NCBI GenBank assembly: GCA_022361315.1
Contig: JAKSBB010001079.1
Coordinates: 1 to 16,730 of the forward strand
Direction: 5' to 3'
DNA length: 16,730 bases
Origin: Desulfobacterales bacterium
GTDB taxonomy: Bacteria > Desulfobacterota > Desulfobacteria > Desulfobacterales > Desulfobacteraceae
Part shown: one piece after another, positions 6,877-12,923 of the stretch
Numbering within the stretch: position 1 is the stretch's first letter
Layout: the number at the start of each line of letters is the position of its first letter
Position numbers and translations under genes: made by a program
Notes under the pieces: model-generated
Told to the model about the DNA's origin: nothing
What the model saw: the letters and a program-made list of their open reading frames with translations, nothing else
The model's database searches: none

Positions 6877-8127
6877 ATGAGCGATCAATTCCTGCCCATA
6901 GGCCACCTACAGGATATATTGGCGACCCTGGAACGGCTGAACAGATTTAAGGATGTCGATACCATTCTGGATAAGCTCCTCTTCGAGGCAAGGCAGATAT
7001 CCGGGGCAGATGCAGGTTCCATATTTCTGATTGAACAGGATCATTTGACATTCAGCTACATCCAGAACGATACCCTGTTTACCGGAAACAAAGGGCAGGC
7101 CGAACAATACACCAATTTCCAGATTCCCATCGATCAGGCGTCGATTGTCGGGTATACCGCCTTGTCCGGTGATGCGCTTCATATTGAGGATGCCTATACC
7201 ATCCCGTCTGATCGTCCCTATACCTTCAACAAGGAGTTTGATATCAGCGCGGGGTACCGTACGGTCTCCATTCTTTCCTTACCTTTGAAAACCATTGATT
7301 CTCGTCTCGTTGGGGTGATGGAGTTAATCAACGCAAAGGATACCGAAGGCAATTTTGTTCCCTTCTCTGACTTTTCCCAGGTTTCCGTGCCGCTGTTCGC
7401 CAACAATGCCACCATGGCCATTGAAAAAGGCATCATGAACAGGGAATTGATTCTCCGGATGATGCGGATGACGGAACTTCGGGATCCCAAAGAAACCGGA
7501 GCCCATGTCCAGCGGGTGGGCGCATTTTCGGCAGAAATCTATCAACGCCTGGCAGAAAAACGGGGAATTCCTGCTGAAGAAATAAAGCAGTACCGGGATT
7601 TGATCCGTTTGGCCTCCATGCTCCATGATATCGGTAAGGTGGGCATCGAAGATGCCATTCTCAAAAAGCCCGATAAACTGACGGATGAAGAGTACGCAAT
7701 TATGAAGCGCCACCCGATCCACGGTGCGGCACTTTTTGCCAACACAACCTCTGAACTTGACCGTATGAGCAAGGATATCAGCCTGTATCACCATGAACGC
7801 TGGGATGGCGCCGGATATCCGGGTCGAATTCCCCACCTTAAAACCCTTTTCAACAACGGCGGACGCACGGACCATGACCTGCCGTGGACCGGAACACCCC
7901 TTAAAGGTAAAGAGATCCCCCTGGCCGCGCGGATAACCGCCCTGGCTGACGTTTATGACGCCCTGTGTTCACGCCGTTCTTACAAATCCGCATGGCCTGA
8001 AGATCGTGTTCTGGACATTATCCGTTCAGAGTCAGGACGCCATTTTGATCCGGAAGTTGTGGATGCGTTTTTCGAAATTCAGGATGTTATCCGTGCCATT
8101 AGAGAGCTGTACGAAGAAAACCGCTAA
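6877..8127 (+). CDS. GAF-domain HD-GYP cyclic-di-GMP phosphodiesterase
   Basis: This 416-residue cytoplasmic signalling enzyme has no membrane segment. Residues about 18-185 form a GAF sensor domain (from the DILDKLLFEARQISGADAGS-like start to a VSVPLFANNATMAIEK helix). Residues about 205-405 form an HD-GYP domain with the H250-D251 metal pair in LHDIGK, the following HPIHGA, HHERWDGAGYPG (residues 305-316) and ADVYDAL, so metal ligands and the GYP signature are all present. The expected activity is hydrolysis of c-di-GMP, gated by a ligand on GAF. Between GYPG and LKGKEIPLAARI there is an insertion of about 20 residues compared with minimal HD-GYP domains. AGGG lies 10 nt before the ATG. It has its own promoter at 6771 and sits 133 bp upstream of motA, in the same direction as the stator and PilZ genes, which points to motility control. 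Confidence 0.92.
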   Translation: MSDQFLPIGHLQDILATLERLNRFKDVDTILDKLLFEARQISGADAGSIFLIEQDHLTFSYIQNDTLFTGNKGQAEQYTNFQIPIDQASIVGYTALSGDALHIEDAYTIPSDRPYTFNKEFDISAGYRTVSILSLPLKTIDSRLVGVMELINAKDTEGNFVPFSDFSQVSVPLFANNATMAIEKGIMNRELILRMMRMTELRDPKETGAHVQRVGAFSAEIYQRLAEKRGIPAEEIKQYRDLIRLASMLHDIGKVGIEDAILKKPDKLTDEEYAIMKRHPIHGAALFANTTSELDRMSKDISLYHHERWDGAGYPGRIPHLKTLFNNGGRTDHDLPWTGTPLKGKEIPLAARITALADVYDALCSRRSYKSAWPEDRVLDIIRSESGRHFDPEVVDAFFEIQDVIRAIRELYEENR

Positions 8128-8162
8128 CCCCACCTCAAAACTCCGGGATGCCGGTTAGACGC

Positions 8163-8191
8163 TTGACCCGTACTGTGGAATATAATAGCAT
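8163..8191 (+). promoter_or_regulatory. Possible promoter of the motA operon
   Basis: TTGACC (8163-8168) is followed at 17 bp by TAGCAT (8186-8191), in the 133-bp gap between the HD-GYP gene and motA. The overlapping perfect TATAAT at 8181-8186 is only 12 bp from this -35. No convincing sigma-28 or sigma-54 promoter was found here. Weak to moderate. Confidence 0.3.
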
Positions 8192-8212
8192 TACGTTCTG
8201 CGGCAGGCGTTC

Positions 8213-8236
8213 CCGGAACTGTTGCCGGAACTATTG
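8213..8236. repeat. Two tandem copies of a 12-bp repeat upstream of motA
   Basis: CCGGAACTGTTG at 8213-8224 is followed directly by CCGGAACTATTG at 8225-8236, differing at one position. The first copy is also part of the 11-bp dyad GTTCCCGGAAC (8209-8219). Located 25-48 bp before the motA ATG, downstream of the possible promoter, it could be a binding site for a regulator or shape the leader RNA. Confidence 0.45.
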
Positions 8237-8260
8237 ATATCTAACGCAAAGTGAGACAAT

Positions 8261-9040
8261 ATGGATCTAGCTTCCTTTTTTGGTATCATCTCAGGCCTCT
8301 CATTGATAATTTCCGCCATATTCATGGGGGGGGACTCCTATAATTTTGTAAACATACCCGGACTGATGATCGTATTCGGCGGCACCATTGCAACCACCCT
8401 GATTACCTTTCAGTTCAGGGATGTGTTTGCCGCTTTTAAGGCGGCTTATTTTGTTTTCTCAAAGGAGAAAGAGGATCCCAACGAAGCTGTGGCAACCATG
8501 ATCAAGCTCAGCCGGATCAGCCGCCGCCAGGGACTGATGCAATTGGCAAAAGTAAAAACCCGCTCTTCATTCCTTAGGAAAGCATGCGGTCTTCTGGCAG
8601 ACGGTTCATCCGAAGAGGTCATCCGTGCGGCATTGACCACTGAGATCCAGTCTCTTCAAATGAGACATTTTATCGTACAGGACGTATTCCGGAAAATGGG
8701 GATTTACGCCCCCGCGTTCGGGATGCTGGGTACCCTGATCGGTCTGGTCCAGATGCTCTCTCATTTACAGGATCCGTCCAACATCGGACCCGCCATGGCC
8801 ACGGCCCTTCTGACCACCTTTTACGGTTCCTTTTTGTCCACACTCTTTTTCCTCCCTGTTGCCGGCAAACTGCGATCCAGAACCATAATTGAAATCATCA
8901 ACCTTGAAATCATGCGTGAAGGGGCCATCTCAATCATCAACAATAACAACCCCATTATCATATACGAAAAGCTTTCCAGTTTTATTTCATCCAGGAAACG
9001 TAAACCCTTTGAACATATGGATGTGAAGGTCCGCTCATGA
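8261..9040 (+). CDS. motA: Flagellar motor stator protein MotA/PomA
   Basis: This 259-residue inner-membrane protein has four predicted membrane segments at about 3-22, 31-49, 145-168 and 182-203, and a large charged cytoplasmic loop between the second and third that would touch the rotor protein FliG. The PAFGMLGTLIGLVQML stretch (Pro151 onward) is the family signature around the ion channel. The N-terminus, with MDLASFFGI and the GG-S-x-x-FVNIPGLMIVFGGT pattern, is closest to PomA-type stators, hinting at sodium use, but that is inference. Its stop overlaps the motB start in an ATGA arrangement. No strong Shine-Dalgarno sequence precedes the ATG. Codons 22-25 contain an uninterrupted run of eight G (8326-8333), a possible slippage site. 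Confidence 0.95.
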   Translation: MDLASFFGIISGLSLIISAIFMGGDSYNFVNIPGLMIVFGGTIATTLITFQFRDVFAAFKAAYFVFSKEKEDPNEAVATMIKLSRISRRQGLMQLAKVKTRSSFLRKACGLLADGSSEEVIRAALTTEIQSLQMRHFIVQDVFRKMGIYAPAFGMLGTLIGLVQMLSHLQDPSNIGPAMATALLTTFYGSFLSTLFFLPVAGKLRSRTIIEIINLEIMREGAISIINNNNPIIIYEKLSSFISSRKRKPFEHMDVKVRS

Positions 9041-9774
9041 AAGATTCGGGATATACAGAGGGGTATGTTTCCCACGATGACGAGGCCACCTGGCTGGTAA
9101 CCTACGCAGATCTCATGACCCTGCTGATGGTCTTTTTCGTTCTCCTTTATTCCCTGGCTGCCTTTGAGAAAGAAAGCCTTAAAAAAACCATGGCCAACAT
9201 CAACGAGGTGGTAGAAGAAAATCCCGAGATAAAAGGGATGATGAAGTTTCTCGGCCAGCCGGACGGTTTTGATAAGCAGATACGCATTGATGACATCACC
9301 GGGCTTAGATCCCGTGACAGTGCCCTTTACCGTTCCATGGAAAAAATGGTGAAAAACTCAGCAAGGACAGAGCAACTATCCCTGAACGCCCACAACGGAA
9401 AGCTGATCATCACCATTTCCGGAGGCGCACTTTTCAGTTCCGGATCGGCGACATTGTTTCCGTCGGCCACCCTTGAGATAGACCGGATGGTGGATCTCTT
9501 TCAGGAGTATGATGAATACAATATAAATATAAAAGGGCACACGGACAATGTTCCGATTTCATCCAGACAATTTCCCTCAAACTGGGAATTGTCTGCCATC
9601 CGTGCCACCACCGTATTAAAGCATTTGATATCCAGGGGCGTTGATCCCGATCGGCTGACTGCAACCGGATACGGGGATATCTTGCCACTGGTTCCCAACA
9701 CCACCCCTGAAAACCGAGCAAAAAACAGGAGGGTCGAATTTGTTCTGGAAAAAAAAGAAGCCACCGGCAGTTGA
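9037..9774 (+). CDS. motB: Flagellar motor stator protein MotB/PomB
   Basis: This 245-residue protein has one N-terminal membrane helix, TWLVTYADLMTLLMVFFVLL, holding the ion-binding Asp25 of the stator channel. A linker follows, and from about residue 115 an OmpA-type peptidoglycan-binding domain with GHTDNVPIS, NWELSAIRA, GYGDILPLVPN and the ENRAKNRRVEF finish. It anchors the MotA ring to the cell wall and carries the ions that drive rotation. It starts in an ATGA overlap with motA, implying coupled translation in the fixed 5:2 stator. Its last 35 nt overlap the start of the PilZ gene, whose ribosome-binding site lies inside motB. All key motifs are intact. Confidence 0.95.
   Translation: MKDSGYTEGYVSHDDEATWLVTYADLMTLLMVFFVLLYSLAAFEKESLKKTMANINEVVEENPEIKGMMKFLGQPDGFDKQIRIDDITGLRSRDSALYRSMEKMVKNSARTEQLSLNAHNGKLIITISGGALFSSGSATLFPSATLEIDRMVDLFQEYDEYNINIKGHTDNVPISSRQFPSNWELSAIRATTVLKHLISRGVDPDRLTATGYGDILPLVPNTTPENRAKNRRVEFVLEKKEATGS
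9727..9733 (+). promoter_or_regulatory. Strong ribosome-binding site for the PilZ gene inside motB
   Basis: AGGAGGG lies 6 nt before a TTG codon at 9740. Because no ATG or GTG at suitable spacing exists, this site decides the start of the PilZ gene and places it 35 nt inside the end of motB. Confidence 0.75.
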
Positions 9775-10126
9775 CACCCTGGTGGAACTTGATGATAAAC
9801 GGGGGGCGTTCCGATATGTTTTTCCGCCCGGGAAACGCCTTCCGATGGTTTTTAAGGGCAAGCCCGTCCGTGTTCTTGATCTTTCTGCAGGAGGAATTGC
9901 AATCACAGACGAGGGTTTTAAAACCAATGATACGGACACAATACAGCTAAACCTAAGTATGCCCAATTATATCGGAAATACCTTATTCAAAGCCAAGGTC
10001 AAGGTGCTGCGTGTAACGGACAAAGGCATATGCCACTGCATCTTTGAAAACTGCCAAGCCGAAGACAACGAGCTTTTACATAAATACGTTCTGGAAATGC
10101 AGAAACAGGACCTGAAAAGCAAGTAA
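9740..10126 (+). CDS. PilZ-domain c-di-GMP-binding protein
   Basis: This is a 128-residue, soluble, single-domain protein. It carries the two sequence elements needed to hold c-di-GMP: RxxxR (R21 and R25, in KRGAFR) and DxSxxG (D47-L-S49-A-G-G52). They are followed by the expected beta-barrel strands and a C-terminal helix ending LLHKYVLEMQKQ, so binding is likely intact. It starts at TTG with an excellent AGGAGGG site, overlaps motB by 35 nt and ends 4 nt before dinB. YcgR is a known PilZ brake on flagellar stators, but this protein lacks the YcgR N-terminal domain. Its position directly after motAB makes stator or motor control by c-di-GMP the most natural role. Confidence 0.88.
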   Translation: MFWKKKKPPAVDTLVELDDKRGAFRYVFPPGKRLPMVFKGKPVRVLDLSAGGIAITDEGFKTNDTDTIQLNLSMPNYIGNTLFKAKVKVLRVTDKGICHCIFENCQAEDNELLHKYVLEMQKQDLKSK

Positions 10127-10130
10127 CACC

Positions 10131-11324
10131 ATGATCCTCCACGTAGACATGGATGCCTTTTTTGCAGCCGTAGAACAACGCGACAACCCGGGTTTAAAAG
10201 GCAAACCCCTCGTGATCTCCGGCCATTCCAAACGAAGTGTCGTGTCTACGGCCAGCTATGAGGCAAGAAAATACGGTATTCACTCTGCCATGCCCCTGTT
10301 CCAAGCCAGGCAAAAGTGTCCGAATCTTATCATTTTGCCCGGCAGCCGTCATAAATATGCCAGGGATTCCAGACAGATTATGGAAATACTGAGACGGTTT
10401 TCTCCCTTGGTGGAACCGGTCTCAATAGACGAGGCTTACATGGACATAAGGGGGTGTGAAGCCCTTTTCGGTTCCCCAACCGAGATTGCTCAACAGATAA
10501 AATCAGCGATTTATAATGACCTGACCCTGACCTGTTCCATCGGTATCGCTCCGATTAAATTTCTGGCTAAAGTTGCATCGGATATGAATAAACCTGATGG
10601 CCTTACCCTGATCCGTCGTGATCAGATGACTGGGTTCATCAACCGGCTTTCCATAAAAAAGGTGCCGGGCGTCGGTAAAAAAGCCATGGAGCAGATGGCG
10701 GCATTGCAGGTGGAGCGCCTGGGGGATATCAAAAAACTGGATACGGCCCTTTTAAACCGAAAGTTCGGCAGTATGGGAACCCGGCTGTCACAACTGGCAA
10801 ACGGTATTGATGAGACCCCGGTGGAAACCCGGCACATCAGAAAATCCATATCCAGTGAGTCTACCCTGGCCCAAGATATAACGAATGCATACCTTGTCAG
10901 AAAGATTCTCTTAGACCATGCGCAGCAGGTGGGAAGGGATCTGCGGCGCAGGAACTGGATCTGCCGACACGTATCCATTAAGGTGAAGTTTGATGATTTC
11001 ACACAGATCACACGGGGCAGGAAAACCCAGAATTGGATCAGTTCATCCAACGCCATTTATGATGAGGCGTCTTCACTTTTCGACAAGGTGGTATTAAAAA
11101 AAAGAATCCGTCTTTTAGGGGTCGGGGTGTCGGATTTCCGCGATGCCGATGCACCGGTTCAGATGTCGTTGCTGCCGGATCCGGACGAAACGGCCGAAAA
11201 GAAATGGCGGCAAGTGGATCATGCCATGGATGCCGTTTTGAAGAAGTTCGGCACAGGCGTCGTATCCAAGGCCAGCTTAAACCCATTGCAGTCCCAAAGG
11301 GCAGGAGAAGAGAACAATGAGTGA
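10131..11324 (+). CDS. dinB: DNA polymerase IV (Y-family translesion polymerase)
   Basis: This 397-residue error-prone polymerase copies past damaged bases. The palm metal ligands are visible: D6 and D8 in HVDMDAFFAAVEQ, and D100-E101 in SIDEAYMDI. The thumb helix-hairpin-helix segment contains KVPGVGKKAMEQM, followed by the little-finger domain. A QMSLLP motif at residues 344-349 fits a sliding-clamp binding site. Length is usual for DinB. It begins 4 nt after the PilZ stop without a clear ribosome-binding site of its own, so translation is probably coupled. It overlaps the acylphosphatase gene by 8 nt. No LexA-like box is visible before it, since the upstream DNA is coding. Its location in a motor operon is unusual, although it may be a neutral passenger. 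Confidence 0.95.
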   Translation: MILHVDMDAFFAAVEQRDNPGLKGKPLVISGHSKRSVVSTASYEARKYGIHSAMPLFQARQKCPNLIILPGSRHKYARDSRQIMEILRRFSPLVEPVSIDEAYMDIRGCEALFGSPTEIAQQIKSAIYNDLTLTCSIGIAPIKFLAKVASDMNKPDGLTLIRRDQMTGFINRLSIKKVPGVGKKAMEQMAALQVERLGDIKKLDTALLNRKFGSMGTRLSQLANGIDETPVETRHIRKSISSESTLAQDITNAYLVRKILLDHAQQVGRDLRRRNWICRHVSIKVKFDDFTQITRGRKTQNWISSSNAIYDEASSLFDKVVLKKRIRLLGVGVSDFRDADAPVQMSLLPDPDETAEKKWRQVDHAMDAVLKKFGTGVVSKASLNPLQSQRAGEENNE

Positions 11325-11598
11325 ACTCAGCGCGGTTTTGGTAACCGTCACAGGAAGGGTACAGGGGGTGTTTTTCAGGGCAGAAACCAGAAACGCAGCC
11401 GTTTCCCTCGGTCTTACAGGGTATGTGAGAAACATGCCGGAAGGAACTGTACAGGCCGTTTTTCAGGGCACCGACGCTCAGTTGGAGCAGATGCTTGCCT
11501 GGTGCCGAAAGGGAGCCCCCCTGTCCAAAGTCGACAGGGTAGACTCCCGAACCATATCATATCAACCCGAAATGACTGATTTTCAAATCAGGTATTAA
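11317..11598 (+). CDS. acyP: Acylphosphatase
   Basis: This 93-residue cytoplasmic enzyme hydrolyses the carboxyl-phosphate bond of small acyl phosphates such as acetyl phosphate. The signature GRVQGVFFRAETRNAA contains catalytic Arg21, and GYVRNMPEGTV contains Asn39, the two residues that bind and position the substrate. Length matches the family, and the protein is complete to its end (FQIRY). The ATG has AGGAG 9 nt upstream and overlaps the dinB stop by 8 nt, so it is the last gene of the motA-motB-pilZ-dinB chain. It converges on the LUD-domain gene with only 14 bp between the stops and no clear terminator. Confidence 0.95.
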   Translation: MSELSAVLVTVTGRVQGVFFRAETRNAAVSLGLTGYVRNMPEGTVQAVFQGTDAQLEQMLAWCRKGAPLSKVDRVDSRTISYQPEMTDFQIRY

Positions 11599-11612
11599 CC
11601 GATAAAATCCCC

Positions 11613-12266
11613 TTAAAATCCCAGATCCTCATTCACGAGTATTATTTTGATTCTGCCCTTGGAAAAGCATTTTTCGGTAATTGTCCAATAATTGCAGATT
11701 CTGTCGGGACTGGAGCAGTCATGGCAGATACCTGTTTTCCGGCAAGGGGTTTTCTTATCCAGATTCATGGTGTTCACCGGGGCCGCGTAATTTTTGATTC
11801 GGAACATGGCATCTTCCAGGTCTCCGCAGATCTTGTTTCTACCGATGATCAGCAGAACATTTTTGGGTCCCCACATGATGGCTGCCACCCGGTTACCGAT
11901 CATATCCAGGTTTACAAGATGCCCCGCTTCGGTCACGGCATTGGTTCCGGTGATAAACAGATCCACCATCAAAGACCGTCTTCTCAGTTCAAGCATCTCT
12001 TCAACCGGCAGGCTTTTGTCAAAGGTGTTGAGAACCTCGAGATCCGGGTCATCTTTCAGGGCATGAAAAAGACCGGTGCCCACAAAAGACATTGAGCCGC
12101 CCCATGATACGCTCTTGGCGTCCAATTCTGGGATGATTTCGGTAAGAGCGAGATCCTTTGCAGCCTCAGCCGTCCCGGCAATGTGAACTTCAAAGTTATT
12201 ATTCTCAAGATTTTCTTTCACCGCTTCAAGTTTCAATTGCCAGTAATCATCAATCGGGGTCTTCAT
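11613..12266 (-). CDS. LUD-domain (DUF162, lactate-utilisation-like) protein with Cys-rich tail
   Basis: This 217-residue soluble protein belongs to the LUD/DUF162 family. Typical features are VSWGGSMSFVGTGL near residues 53-66, the DLFITGTNAVTEAGHLVNLD core and the GNRVAAIMWGPKNVLLIIGRNK segment. Residues about 175-200 carry cysteines C175, C181, C184, C191 and C200 (CRKTGICHDCSSPDRIC), a pattern that could hold a metal or Fe-S cluster and is absent from the LutC protein of lactate oxidation. It is therefore a stand-alone LUD protein of unproven function and not a clear lactate enzyme subunit; lutA and lutB are not adjacent. The ATG has AAGGAG 6 nt upstream. It has a convincing promoter at 12304-12333 and runs opposite to the acetyl-CoA synthetase gene. 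Confidence 0.8.
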   Translation of the reverse strand: MKTPIDDYWQLKLEAVKENLENNNFEVHIAGTAEAAKDLALTEIIPELDAKSVSWGGSMSFVGTGLFHALKDDPDLEVLNTFDKSLPVEEMLELRRRSLMVDLFITGTNAVTEAGHLVNLDMIGNRVAAIMWGPKNVLLIIGRNKICGDLEDAMFRIKNYAAPVNTMNLDKKTPCRKTGICHDCSSPDRICNYWTITEKCFSKGRIKIILVNEDLGF

Positions 12267-12303
12267 TGAATCTCCTTACGCCTAGGGTTATTTTAATGTC
12301 TGA

Positions 12304-12333
12304 AATATACCTGAGAAGGCCTTTTTATGGCAA
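12304..12333 (-). promoter_or_regulatory. Promoter of the LUD-domain gene
   Basis: On the minus strand TTGCCA (12328-12333) is separated by 18 bp from TATATT (12304-12309). Each hexamer matches five of six sigma-70 consensus bases. The start would fall near 12297, leaving a leader of about 30 nt that includes the AAGGAG ribosome-binding site. Confidence 0.55.
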
Positions 12334-12420
12334 CCCAAAACTTTGAATAACACCCGGCGATTTTTCAAAAAATATAAGTAATTTTTTTCATGAAATCTTT
12401 GTATTATATCCTTTATTTTT

Positions 12421-12443
12421 CCTAGCCCTTTGGCTGGTTTTTT
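12421..12443 (+). terminator. Terminator-like hairpin with T6 tail, no obvious upstream gene
   Basis: CCTAGCC (12421-12427) pairs with GGCTGG (12432-12437) with one bulged T and a CTTT loop, followed directly by six T (12438-12443). This has the shape of an intrinsic terminator on the plus strand. The nearest plus-strand gene upstream ends at 11598, and the interval is covered by the opposite-strand LUD gene. It may end antisense or small-RNA transcription. Confidence 0.4.
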
Positions 12444-12566
12444 CAGAATTTTTTGTCATGTTTTCCACAACTCTGCCCACTGTTTATTTTAGTCAAACAA
12501 AGTTAAGAATCGTTTTCATTGGCGGAGCGTAAGTAACTGTAAAGGTCTTCGCTATCAGAGGAGTGA

Positions 12567-12626
12567 AATCCAAGAGAATTGCCACTCTTGGATTATCAAG
12601 AATTTGTGAAAATTCTGAACTTTTTT
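12567..12626 (+). other. Two tandem hairpins followed by T6: possible attenuator or small-RNA end
   Basis: AATCCAAGAG (12567-12576) and CTCTTGGATT (12585-12594) form a perfect 10-bp stem with an 8-nt loop. Four bases later AGAATTT (12599-12605) and AAATTCT (12610-12616) form a 7-bp stem with loop GTGA, followed by GAAC and six T (12621-12626). The second stem is AT-rich and therefore weak as a terminator on its own. The arrangement of stable stem, weak stem and T-run resembles a small RNA 3' end or a leader attenuator about 300 nt before acs. I do not recognise a known RNA family. Confidence 0.4.
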
Positions 12627-12838
12627 GTTGACTTCATATTCCAATCTTAATAATTGTAGAAATAAGCTATAAATCGGATTCAGCTTATGACTGCGATTTG
12701 CCTTCTCATCCTGACCTCAGCGCCTGTCTGTACGCACAGAAGTAACAAAGGCCTGAACCACAAACGGCCTTAAATATATAAAAGCAAAAAGCCTTACCCT
12801 GTAATTGATACGAAGCAATTCTACTGGTCTTTGTTTCC

Positions 12839-12848
12839 AAAGGAGGTG
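12839..12848 (+). promoter_or_regulatory. Isolated full-length Shine-Dalgarno sequence
   Basis: AAAGGAGGTG matches nine or more bases of the complement of the typical 16S rRNA 3' end. No start codon lies at the usual 5-9 nt spacing. A GTG follows at only 2 nt (12849). The acs gene has its own AAGGAG at 12907-12912. This may be a ribosome standby or regulatory site, or serve the tiny leader frame described separately. Confidence 0.4.
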
Positions 12849-12923
12849 GTGCAGACTCAGCATTCTTTTAAGATCATCCATATAATCAGATCATTAAACC
12901 CAACCAAAGGAGATGACAGATGA
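12849..12923 (+). CDS. Possible 24-codon leader peptide ending in the acs start codon
   Basis: From GTG at 12849 a short frame encodes MQTQHSFKIIHIIRSLNPTK followed by GDDR and stops at TGA 12921-12923, which overlaps the acs ATG in an ATGA arrangement. Such overlap is typical of translational coupling, and a very strong Shine-Dalgarno sequence precedes it. The spacing of 2 nt is unfavourable, and the peptide has no strong run of a single amino acid that would indicate classical attenuation. It may be chance. Confidence 0.2.
   Translation: MQTQHSFKIIHIIRSLNPTKGDDR

Larger units (their letters stand above)
12267..12919. other. Long AT-rich non-coding region between the LUD gene and acs
   Basis: This is the only stretch over 300 bases without a recognisable gene. 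It is richer in A and T than the flanking genes, particularly from 12340 to 12660. It holds the LUD promoter, a plus-strand terminator-like hairpin (12421-12443), two tandem hairpins followed by a T6 run (12567-12626), a small inverted repeat (AAGGCC 12748-12753 with GGCCTT 12766-12771), and an isolated strong Shine-Dalgarno sequence (12839-12848). No acs promoter stands out: TTGACT at 12628 has only poor -10 partners. A long regulated leader or a small RNA would explain this content. Confidence 0.6.

Noticed and set aside
8181..8186. Perfect TATAAT upstream of motA as the -10 box
   Set aside because: The only good -35 (TTGACC at 8163) is 12 bp away, too close. A shifted -10 at 8186 fits spacing better.
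8128..8260. Sigma-54 or sigma-28 flagellar promoter before motA
   Set aside because: No GG-N10-GC with flanking consensus and no TAAA-N15-GCCGATAA-like match was found.
11096..11103. A8 tract inside dinB as a functional slippage site
   Set aside because: It encodes ordinary Lys codons (LKKR) and no alternative frame of interest follows; common in AT-rich codons.
12267..12919. Known riboswitch, tRNA or CRISPR in the long non-coding region
   Set aside because: I found no regularly spaced repeats, no tRNA cloverleaf and no riboswitch core I recognise; only separate hairpins.
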